Below are positions 39,057 to 45,339 of a DNA stretch of 45,339 bases, one piece after another. The DNA comes from Nonomuraea deserti (GTDB taxonomy: Bacteria; Actinomycetota; Actinomycetes; Streptosporangiales; Streptosporangiaceae). The position numbers and the translations under genes are program-made. The stretch spans positions 1 to 45,339 of the forward strand of contig NZ_SMKO01000065.1 in NCBI RefSeq assembly GCF_004348685.1, given 5' to 3'. The notes under the pieces were generated by a model. The model did no database searches. It was not told the DNA's origin and saw only the letters and a list, made by a program, of their open reading frames with translations. Positions within the stretch are counted from its first letter, which is position 1, and each line of letters begins with the position of its first letter.

Positions 39057-40973
39057 TCAGGCGCGCGGAAGCCGGACTGTGGCGGCGCGGGCCAGATCGG
39101 TCGCCACCTTGCAGAGCCGGTCCATGGAATGGGCCCCCTTGACCAGGAGGCGCACCGTCTCGGCGCCCTGCCCGCCCGGCAGGGCACGGTAGAAGCGGTA
39201 GACCACCTGGACCAGGCAGGTGCCGTCGCCCTCGCCCTCGGGAACGAGGAAGGCGCGGTAGCCGTTCAGCCGGGTCGACGTGCCGTCCTCCGCGCTGGGC
39301 GGCCGGCCCTGGTCGAACCGGAGGCTCACGTCCATGTGACTGGTGGTGCTCTCCCAGTCGCAGTCCCAGTTGCCGAAGCCGGGATCCGGATCGGCGGCGT
39401 CGACGCCGGGGACGACCGCGAGCGCCTTCGCGGTGAGCAGCGTGCAGGCGTCCTGATGGATCAGCGAGTTCGAGGGCGGGGAACGCTGCTCGAGCGGTCC
39501 CCCGTTGAAGGCGCGGACCGCGGTGGCGGTGGCGGCGTCGGCGATGGCGCACAACGACGCCCTGCCCGGGTCGTACCGCTTCGCGATGACCCTGACGGTG
39601 CTGTCGAGGATGCCGGACAGCACGAGCGTCCGGTAGCACGCGTCGCTCTCCTCCGGGTTCTCGACGACCGAGACCATGCCCACGGTCCGCGCCGGGGCGA
39701 TCCCTTCGGGCGGCGGATCCAGGTCGAAGTCCACCAGGACGTCGACCTCGGTGTCGTCGCCGGGCGGATGGACGATGACGTCGCACCTGTCGAAGTTCCC
39801 GTACTGGCGGTCGAGCTCCGCGCGGCCGAAACCGCGAAGTGACGCGGGGTCGAGCAGCGCGCAGGGGTCGGCGGCGCGGAGGTCGGCCTGGCGCACCGGC
39901 GAGGGCGCGGCGGTCGCGGGAGGGCGGTCGCGGGGGAAGTACAGCCACGCGGCGACGGCGATGAGGACGAGGGCGGCCGCGCTCGCCGCCACGGCCGGCC
40001 GCCACCGGCGTCGGGGACCGGGCGGGCTGCCCGGCTCCGCCCCGTCGGCGTCCACGGGCCCGGGGACCGGCTCGTGCGCTCCGGCCACCTGTTCCAGCAG
40101 CCGCCGCGCCCCGGCCGCGTCCGGCCGGTCCGCCGGGTCGGGCCGCGTCATCGCCGACAGGGCTCCGGCCAGCGGGCCGACGTCCGCCTCCAGCAGGATC
40201 GAGGCCCGCGCCGCCTCGCGGGCGGCGACGTAGGCGTCCGTGTCGTCCCACCCGCGCGGCTCGCCCTCCGGCGGGTACGTCTCCTGCTGCGGCGGAGCAC
40301 CCCGGCGGGGCGCCTCGCCGGCGATGAGCGCGTAGACCGTGGCCCCGAGCGAGAAGACGTCCGACTCGGGGACCGGCCGGCCCCGCATGACCTCGGGGGC
40401 CGCGTAGGCGGGGGTGAAGCCGCTCGGGCCGTTGGGGGTGATCGTCTCCACGTCGCCGACCCGGTACGCCGCGCCGAAGTCGGCCAGCTTGGCGGCCCCG
40501 TCGCCCGTGACCACGATGTTGCCCGGCTTGATGTCGCAGTGCACGATGCCCTCGGCGTGCAGGGCGGCCACCGCGCCGGCGATCTCGGCGCCCAGGCGGG
40601 CCGCCAGGCTCGGGGACATCGGCGGCCTGCCGTCGAGGCTCCCGCCCGGCACGTACTCCATCACCAGCCACGACGCCGCGCCGCGGCGCTTGCTCCGCAC
40701 GCGGTCGTGGATGGTGACGACGTGCGGATGGCTGAAGCGGGCCAGCGCCCGCCCCTCGGCCCACAGCCGGTCGAAGCCGGCGGCGCCGGCCGCCGCGAGC
40801 CGCTTGAGCACGACGTCCCGGCCCAGCTCGAGATCGTGTGCCAGCCAGACCTCGCCGATCCGCCCGCGCGAGAGGTTTCTGTCGAGGCGGTAGCGTCCGG
40901 CGACCCTCATGCCGAGCCGGGCCATGACCGCCGCCCTCACCCACCGGCGGAAGGGCCGTCGCAGGGAACGCAC
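39057..40973 (-). CDS. Transmembrane Ser/Thr protein kinase with duplicated extracellular domain
   Basis: A 638-residue one-pass kinase. The kinase domain spans about 27-295: glycine loop LSRGRIGEV, K57 (VVLKRL), catalytic loop HCDIKPGN at 145-152, DFG at 165-167, and YAAPEVMRGRP before the helical lobe. A proline-rich stretch precedes the transmembrane helix (about 326-347, AVAASAAALVLIAVAAWLYF). The outside part holds two related cysteine-containing domains resembling DUF3558-type lipoprotein domains: PCALLDPASLRGFGRAEL to FDRCDV, then ACTLLTAKALAVVPGVDA to NWDCDW. Starting at GTG 40973 fits a leaderless transcript (TACATT 6 nt upstream); ATG 40925 is the alternative. The SpoIIE phosphatase gene lies 63 bp upstream on the same strand. 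Confidence 0.92.
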   Translation of the reverse strand: MRSLRRPFRRWVRAAVMARLGMRVAGRYRLDRNLSRGRIGEVWLAHDLELGRDVVLKRLAAAGAAGFDRLWAEGRALARFSHPHVVTIHDRVRSKRRGAASWLVMEYVPGGSLDGRPPMSPSLAARLGAEIAGAVAALHAEGIVHCDIKPGNIVVTGDGAAKLADFGAAYRVGDVETITPNGPSGFTPAYAAPEVMRGRPVPESDVFSLGATVYALIAGEAPRRGAPPQQETYPPEGEPRGWDDTDAYVAAREAARASILLEADVGPLAGALSAMTRPDPADRPDAAGARRLLEQVAGAHEPVPGPVDADGAEPGSPPGPRRRWRPAVAASAAALVLIAVAAWLYFPRDRPPATAAPSPVRQADLRAADPCALLDPASLRGFGRAELDRQYGNFDRCDVIVHPPGDDTEVDVLVDFDLDPPPEGIAPARTVGMVSVVENPEESDACYRTLVLSGILDSTVRVIAKRYDPGRASLCAIADAATATAVRAFNGGPLEQRSPPSNSLIHQDACTLLTAKALAVVPGVDAADPDPGFGNWDCDWESTTSHMDVSLRFDQGRPPSAEDGTSTRLNGYRAFLVPEGEGDGTCLVQVVYRFYRALPGGQGAETVRLLVKGAHSMDRLCKVATDLARAATVRLPRA

Positions 40974-41036
40974 CAGAAGAATGTATCGAGTGAAAGATCG
41001 GTCACGCAGTGTTTTGGCAGAGGGCTCCGATGGCCG

Positions 41037-43253
41037 TCACGGGGCGCCGGTGTCGCGCAGGAGCAGTACGGCGATGTCGTCCGTGCGCTGGTCGGCGGCG
41101 GCCGTGTCGATGAGGTCCGCCGCGAGGTCGCACAGCGGCCGGCCCCGCGAGGGGGCGAAGCGGCGGGCCAGCCCGGTGATGGCGTCGCCCAGGTCGAGGC
41201 CGGGCACCTCGATCAGGCCGTCGGTGTAGAGGGTCAGGATAGAGCCGGGATCCAGGACCAGGTCCGTGGCGGCGTACTTGGCGTCGGGGTCGACGCCGAG
41301 CAGAGGCCCGGGGGAGACGTCGATGACCTGCGTGGCGGCGCCGGGACGGCTGAGCAGCGGCGGGAAGTGCCCGGCGCTGCTCAGGCACGCGGTGCGCTCC
41401 TCCAGGTCGATGCTGAGATAGAGGCAGCTGGTGAACCGGTCGGGGGACAGCTCGGCGAGCAGCCGGTTGGTGTGCGCGAGCACCTCGCCGGGAGGCGCCC
41501 CGGCGGACGCATGGGCGTGGATGGCGGTGCGCACCTGGCCCATGAGGGCGGCGGCGTTCATGTCGTGCCCCTGGACGTCGCCGATGACGGCCGCCGCCAT
41601 GGTGGGGCTCAGGCGGATGAGGTCGTAGAAGTCGCCGCCGATGTCCATGCCGGGCAGGGCGGGCACGTACCGGGCGGCCACCTCCAGGCCGGGGATCTCT
41701 GGCAGCTGGTGCGGCAGCAGGCTCGCCTGCAGGCATTGGGCGAGCTGGTGCTTGTTGTCGTAGAGCCGGGCGCGCTCGAACGCCTGCGCGATCAGCCCGC
41801 CGAGTGCCGTGAGCGTGGCCCGCTCCTCGCCGCTGAAGCGGTGCGGGCGGGCGTAGGCGAGCACGCACGTGCCGAAGGGCCGGCCCGAGGTGGCGAGCGG
41901 CAGGAACGCCCAGGCGTTCATGTCGTCGGCGCGGATGGAGTTGGGACGATGCCGGCGGAGCTCGTCCCACGTGCCGAAGAACGCCGGTCCGTTGGCTTCG
42001 TAGTGGTCAGGCGGGCCGGTCTGGTGGATGACGGGGCGGCTGTCGTACCGCTCGACGGCCTCCTGGCTGTAGCCGCGCGACGCGGCCACGCGCATCCGGT
42101 TGTCCTGCCAGGTGAGGATCGCCAGAGCCTGGGCGCCGTAGACGGGCATGACGTGGTCGGCGACGAGGTCGACCACCTCCTGCGCGGTCACGGCACGGGC
42201 CAGCGCGGTCGCCAGGTGCAGCATCTCGTGCAGCGCCATCACGCGCGGCTGCCGGGCAGCGTCCACCATGGGGCCCACGACCGGGCCGGCCGCCGGGCCG
42301 GCTATTGGGTCCACGACCGGCCCGGTCACCGAGCTCACGACCGGGCCGGCGACGAGGCTCGGCTCGACGCCGCGGGCGGCCCTGGCGGGCGCGACGCGCA
42401 CGGTGATGCCCGTCAGGCCCGGATAGAGGCGGAAGGTCAACTGCCGCGCGCCGGGGCCGCGGACGGTGAAGTGGGTGGTCTGGCGGCTGACGACCGCGGC
42501 CCGGTAGCGGTCCTCGTACGCGGGGTCGTTCAGCCACGGCAGCGACTCCCACAGCGGCCGCCCGAGCAGCTCGGACGGGCTCCGTGCGAGCAGCTCGGCG
42601 GCCGGGGCGCTGACGAGGCTCACCCGTCCCTCGGTGTCGAGGCAGCAGTATCCCTCCGGCAGGCGGTTGAGGCAGTCCAGCGCGAGCCCGCGGGCGCGCC
42701 GGTCCGGGTCGGTGAAGGGACGCGGGTCCAGGAGCCGGGGCTGGGGTCGCGGGGTGATGGGGCGGCCTTGTTCGGCGGCCTGCCGGAGCAGGTCCCCGAT
42801 CTCGTTGCAGGCGTGGTCGATGACGTCGCGCTGGCGCGGGGTGAGCCCGGAGGCGCGTCCCGACGGCCACAGCAGCACGAGCCCGCCCCACACGGCGCCG
42901 CCCGAGCAGACGGGGGTGGTAACGGCCGCGAAGTGGTACGGCAGGGCCAGCGCCGCGGCCGGGAACGCGCGGGCCAGCTCCTCCCTGCCGCCGACCCAGA
43001 TGAGCCGCTGATCGCGTACCGACACGGCGATCGGCATGGAACAGTCCGTCTTGACCCTGATCCTCGCCCACGCCTTGGCGATCGAGCCTGGTATGCCCAC
43101 GGCCGACTCCATCTCGAGGACGTGGCCGCCCTTGTCCAGCACGTAGGCCATGCCGATGTGCGCCCCCGCGGCGCTGACGGCCTCGATCAGCAGGTTGTCG
43201 AAGCGGGACGATTCGCTCGTCCCGCCCAGGCCAGGGAGGTGCTCGCCGTGCAT
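41037..43253 (-). CDS. PP2C/SpoIIE-type Ser phosphatase with GAF and PAS sensors
   Basis: A 738-residue signalling phosphatase. Order: GAF domain (about 17-160, FDNLLIEAVSAAGAHIGMAY), PAS domain (about 195-310, LNRLPEGYCCLDTEGRVSLV), a GPVV-rich repeat linker (about 312-345), a second GAF (about 350-490), and the SpoIIE/PP2C domain (about 515-735). Catalytic Asp motifs are intact: GMDIGGDFYDL, VIGDVQGHDMNAAA, YTDGLIEVPGLDLGDA and RTDDIAVLLL. Such proteins dephosphorylate anti-anti-sigma factors in actinomycetes. The neighbouring kinase may instead be its counterpart. No anti-sigma genes are in the window. ATG 43253 has a GAGG just upstream, and a perfect palindrome precedes it. Confidence 0.93.
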   Translation of the reverse strand: MHGEHLPGLGGTSESSRFDNLLIEAVSAAGAHIGMAYVLDKGGHVLEMESAVGIPGSIAKAWARIRVKTDCSMPIAVSVRDQRLIWVGGREELARAFPAAALALPYHFAAVTTPVCSGGAVWGGLVLLWPSGRASGLTPRQRDVIDHACNEIGDLLRQAAEQGRPITPRPQPRLLDPRPFTDPDRRARGLALDCLNRLPEGYCCLDTEGRVSLVSAPAAELLARSPSELLGRPLWESLPWLNDPAYEDRYRAAVVSRQTTHFTVRGPGARQLTFRLYPGLTGITVRVAPARAARGVEPSLVAGPVVSSVTGPVVDPIAGPAAGPVVGPMVDAARQPRVMALHEMLHLATALARAVTAQEVVDLVADHVMPVYGAQALAILTWQDNRMRVAASRGYSQEAVERYDSRPVIHQTGPPDHYEANGPAFFGTWDELRRHRPNSIRADDMNAWAFLPLATSGRPFGTCVLAYARPHRFSGEERATLTALGGLIAQAFERARLYDNKHQLAQCLQASLLPHQLPEIPGLEVAARYVPALPGMDIGGDFYDLIRLSPTMAAAVIGDVQGHDMNAAALMGQVRTAIHAHASAGAPPGEVLAHTNRLLAELSPDRFTSCLYLSIDLEERTACLSSAGHFPPLLSRPGAATQVIDVSPGPLLGVDPDAKYAATDLVLDPGSILTLYTDGLIEVPGLDLGDAITGLARRFAPSRGRPLCDLAADLIDTAAADQRTDDIAVLLLRDTGAP
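42253..42352 (-). repeat. GPVV/GPAV minisatellite in the phosphatase linker
   Basis: ACGACCGGGCCGG-like units recur three times with intervening GCCGGG units; on the minus strand they encode AGPVV, TGPVV and AGPAAGPVV between the PAS and second GAF domains. Confidence 0.7.
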
Positions 43254-43265
43254 GGCCTCACCACG

Positions 43266-43283
43266 CCTCGCTCATGAGCGAGG
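43266..43283. promoter_or_regulatory. Perfect 18-bp palindrome before the phosphatase gene
   Basis: CCTCGCTCATGAGCGAGG is fully self-complementary and ends 13 bp from the phosphatase ATG. It could be an operator or an RNA hairpin just upstream of the ribosome site (GTGAGG). Confidence 0.5.
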
Positions 43284-43386
43284 AGGGTGACAATCGGACA
43301 AAACGCCACATACGGGCAGAATACACTTTTGAGTGTGAGGGGATGGTTACGATCTGGCATATCACCAGCTCGCTCCAGGCGCCCCG
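43284..43386. other. AT-richer promoter gap
   Basis: About 100 bp between the APH-like stop and the phosphatase palindrome; it contains the inverted repeat ACACT-TTTG-AGTGT (about 43323-43336). It probably holds the minus-strand phosphatase promoter, but I cannot define the -10 box. Confidence 0.35.
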
Positions 43387-44337
43387 CTAGGAGGACGGCA
43401 GCTCCAGCGGCGGCTGGGCCCGCCACTGGATGACCAGGGGCTCCAGCATGGCGGTCAGCTCCGGCATCCGCCCGGCCAGAGCCAGGGCCGCCACCGCCTG
43501 GAGCAGCCGGGCTCCCTCCATGAACGCCAGCAGCGAGCGGTTCACCGGCCCGCCGCCCGCCCGCTCGTACGCCTCCACCGCGCGCGGCCCCGCACCGGCC
43601 AGGTCCCACTCGACCGGCCCCAGCGTGACGTCCTCGAAGTCGCTGAACAGGTGTCCCCCGGCCGTCAGCAGCACGTTGTACGGCGGCGAGTCGCCGTGCA
43701 CGGCCTGCAGGCGGGCACCGGGAAACGAACCGGGCAGGTCACGGGCCAGGGCCTCGACCACGGCGTTCTCCCGCTCGGCCCGGTCCAGGTCCGCCGTGGT
43801 CAGGATGCCGGGCCTCCTGCGCAGCTCGGCCAGCGACAGCGCCGTGCCCGGCACCAGCGGTGCCAGCACCGGCAGCTCGCCGGGGTAGCCGGCCATGAAC
43901 CGGTGCAGCTCGGCCACCCATCCGGTCTGCTCCACGAACCTGTCCTCCAGTTCGTCCGGGGGAGCGGTGGCGATGGGGTCGCGCTCGTCCACGTACTGCC
44001 AGAAGGTGAGGGACATCCCGCCGCACTCCACCGGCTCGCGCGGCACCAGAGGGCTCGGCGGCACCACGGGAGCGCCCCGGTCCGCCAGCCAGCCCGCCAC
44101 GGCCAGCTCCCGCCGCTGCCGGCCGGCCTGCTCCGCGGCGGGCGCCAGGGCCAGGGTCGGCACGCGGACCACCACGGGGTCGGGCGCGAGGTGCACCAGC
44201 ACGTTGAACACGTCGTGCAGCACGCGCGGCTCGAGCGCGCGCAGCCCCAGCCGCCGCCCGGCCGAGACCGCCAGTCGCATCGCCTGCTCGGCCCGCTCGC
44301 TCAGGGCGTCCCCGGAATCAGCCATGCGGATGATCAT
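43387..44337 (-). CDS. APH-family phosphotransferase
   Basis: A 316-residue aminoglycoside/choline-kinase-like enzyme. The nucleotide lobe comes first (VFNVLVHLAPDPVVVRVPTL), then the Brenner motif LQAVHGDSPPYNVLL and the metal-binding FSDFEDVTLGPVEWDLAG. The final third is the helical substrate domain. The motif HGDxxxxN is intact, so ATP-dependent phosphorylation of a hydroxyl is likely; resistance to an aminoglycoside cannot be claimed. ATG 44337 follows GGTCCGGGA and lies 20 bp after the TetR stop, so the two form an operon. ATG 44325 is an alternative start. Confidence 0.88.
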   Translation of the reverse strand: MIIRMADSGDALSERAEQAMRLAVSAGRRLGLRALEPRVLHDVFNVLVHLAPDPVVVRVPTLALAPAAEQAGRQRRELAVAGWLADRGAPVVPPSPLVPREPVECGGMSLTFWQYVDERDPIATAPPDELEDRFVEQTGWVAELHRFMAGYPGELPVLAPLVPGTALSLAELRRRPGILTTADLDRAERENAVVEALARDLPGSFPGARLQAVHGDSPPYNVLLTAGGHLFSDFEDVTLGPVEWDLAGAGPRAVEAYERAGGGPVNRSLLAFMEGARLLQAVAALALAGRMPELTAMLEPLVIQWRAQPPLELPSS

Positions 44338-44357
44338 GTCCCGGACCTGGCCGGTCG

Positions 44358-44975
44358 TCAATCCGGCCGGCGCAGGGCGCGGTCGAGCAGCTGGTGCATG
44401 TGAGCGCGGAAGCGCCGCAGCAGCGCGGGATCGCTCATGCCGACCCGGTGCCCGGTCCCGTCGAGGATCCCGCTCAGCGTGAAGCCGTGGATGCACCACA
44501 CGATCGTGTACGTGATCATCGACGGATCGGCCTCGGCCGGCTCCGCGAGCGTGGCGAAGCCGTCGACGAACTGCTGGGTCAGCGGCTGGAGGCTGTGCGC
44601 TTCGAGGTGGTCGATGTCGCTGGCGTCCGACATCCAGCGGTGCGTCCACAAGGCGGGGATCTCGGGATGTTCGGCGCAGAGGTCGATGTAGGCGTCGACG
44701 AAGCGGTGCAGCGCCTCCAGGCTCCGTCCCGGCGGACCGGTCTGCGCGTCGCGGGCCGGCGGCTCGACCGCGGCGGCGAGCGCCCGCTGGGCGTCCTCCA
44801 TGACCTCCAGGTAGAGCCCTCTCTTGGTGGGGAAATAGCGGGTCGCTGTGGCCACGTCCACCCCGGCGGCCTCTGCCACCTGCCCCATCGACGTCGCGTC
44901 GTAGCTGAGGGCGGCGAACAGCCGGATCGCCGCCCCCAGGATCGCCTCCCGTTCGCCGGTCTCTGGAGTGTCCAT
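44358..44975 (-). CDS. TetR-family regulator
   Basis: A 205-residue repressor. The N-terminal helix-turn-helix is clear (ILGAAIRLFAALSYDATSMGQ, VAEAAGVDVATATRYFPTKRGLYLEVM). The C-terminal nine-helix ligand domain follows (LEALHRFVDAYIDLCAEHPE, ITYTIVWCIHGFTLSGI). I start at ATG 44975, 7 nt after TATGGT on the minus strand, a leaderless arrangement; the in-frame ATG at 44987 lies inside that -10 box. It is followed by the APH-like gene and is divergent from the SGNH hydrolase, so it may regulate either. Confidence 0.92.
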   Translation of the reverse strand: MDTPETGEREAILGAAIRLFAALSYDATSMGQVAEAAGVDVATATRYFPTKRGLYLEVMEDAQRALAAAVEPPARDAQTGPPGRSLEALHRFVDAYIDLCAEHPEIPALWTHRWMSDASDIDHLEAHSLQPLTQQFVDGFATLAEPAEADPSMITYTIVWCIHGFTLSGILDGTGHRVGMSDPALLRRFRAHMHQLLDRALRRPD

Positions 44976-45093
44976 GGACGCGACCATAGGCGCGGTGCGC
45001 CGACCGGCCCATCACTTGATCCGCAAGCCCGGGTAAAAGTAGCTTCCCGATCATGCTTTCGCCCGGCAGGCACGGATCCGATAGAAACGTTCG

Positions 45094-45339
45094 GTGTCGT
45101 CGAGAAACATTTCTCCCGGGCGCTGGGTCAGCACGTGGACGGCCATGCCGCAGCTCACCGAGCCCGGTAACATGCCGCCCCCGCCGTACACGAAGGACGG
45201 CCTGGTGCTGGCCGGCAGCACGCTGCGGCAGAGCGTACGGGTGTCGGCGGGCGGGTCGCGGCTGCGGGTGCGCTTCTCCAACGCGTTCGGCGGCGCGCCG
45301 CTGCCCATCACCGCCGCCTCCGTGGCGCTCCCCGAGGGC
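45094..45339 (+). CDS. SGNH/GDSL hydrolase, N-terminal part (cut by window edge)
   Basis: The frame from GTG 45094 reads WVSTWTAMPQLTEPGNMPPP, then DGLVLAGSTLRQSVRVSAGG and LRVRFSNAFGGAPLPITAAS, the N-terminal beta-sandwich found before the SGNH hydrolase domain in a secreted/cytosolic esterase group of actinomycetes and fungi. The catalytic Ser block lies beyond the right edge. ATG 45145 would remove the conserved TWTAMPQL, so GTG 45094 is preferred although it has only a weak -10 (TAGAAA) and no ribosome site. No signal peptide is seen. It is divergent from the TetR gene. Confidence 0.8.
   Translation, partial: MSSRNISPGRWVSTWTAMPQLTEPGNMPPPPYTKDGLVLAGSTLRQSVRVSAGGSRLRVRFSNAFGGAPLPITAASVALPEG

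Noticed and set aside
43387..44337. Antibiotic resistance gene (aminoglycoside phosphotransferase)
   Set aside because: The APH fold is clear, but the family includes many metabolic kinases and no residue pattern points to a drug substrate.

Overview
The window is very GC-rich (about 72% by eye) with actinomycete codon use, GTG/TTG starts, many apparent leaderless genes, and actinomycete families (MmyB-like regulator remnant, Methyltransf_19 methyltransferase, SpoIIE phosphatase, HCD-type Ser/Thr kinase, B12-riboswitch RNR). I infer a chromosomal segment of a filamentous actinomycete, possibly Streptosporangiaceae (Nonomuraea-like); the genus is a guess.

Layout. 1-3062: operon for C4 acid-sugar catabolism (four-carbon acid sugar kinase, PdxA2-like dehydrogenase, DeoR regulator). 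3134-3947: two decayed genes. 4162-4533: four tRNAs on the minus strand. 4628-9151: a secreted cell-wall hydrolase divergent from a small gene plus glmS. 9223-11145: a methyltransferase and an orphan TctC-like lipoprotein. 11158-14694: cobalamin riboswitch controlling class I ribonucleotide reductase (nrdA-nrdB), then an MscS channel. 15875-16270: a tiny transcription unit, tRNA-Pro and a short-armed tRNA-Leu(GAG). 16357-20646: methyltransferase, degenerate integrase-like protein, FHA protein, amidohydrolase. 20656-22414: flavin monooxygenase and MarR regulator behind tandem operators. 22424-26221: a FadR-type regulator divergent from a pyruvate dehydrogenase E1 and a KDPG aldolase. 26314-30598: epoxide-hydrolase-like protein behind an orphan palindrome, CPBP protease, AraC regulator, PLP decarboxylase. 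30673-34302: YtrA-type regulator and membrane protein divergent from an ABC exporter. 34348-37535: methyltransferase, SDR, TauE/SafE exporter, broken Rrf2 regulator. 37599-38995: PIG-L deacetylase with minisatellite tail, three divergent tRNAs, a terminator and a near-consensus parS. 39057-45339: Ser/Thr kinase and SpoIIE phosphatase, APH-like phosphotransferase, TetR regulator, and the start of an SGNH/GDSL hydrolase.

How the genes fit together. The kinase/PdxA pair would turn threonate- or erythronate-type acids into dihydroxyacetone phosphate. KDPG aldolase makes pyruvate and the adjacent E1 oxidises it, so that locus looks like a regulated Entner-Doudoroff-type branch. GlmS and the SLT/amidase protein supply and trim cell wall. 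RNR is placed under B12 control, as known for streptomycetes.

Most unusual signals: the tRNA-Leu(GAG) lacking a long variable arm; three atypical tRNAs ahead of a parS site; an Rrf2 pseudogene broken by a 35-bp insertion that looks templated in inverted orientation; an RBS-sequestering hairpin below the riboswitch; many start codons 6-8 nt after a -10 hexamer; and recurrent in-frame minisatellites in unrelated proteins.
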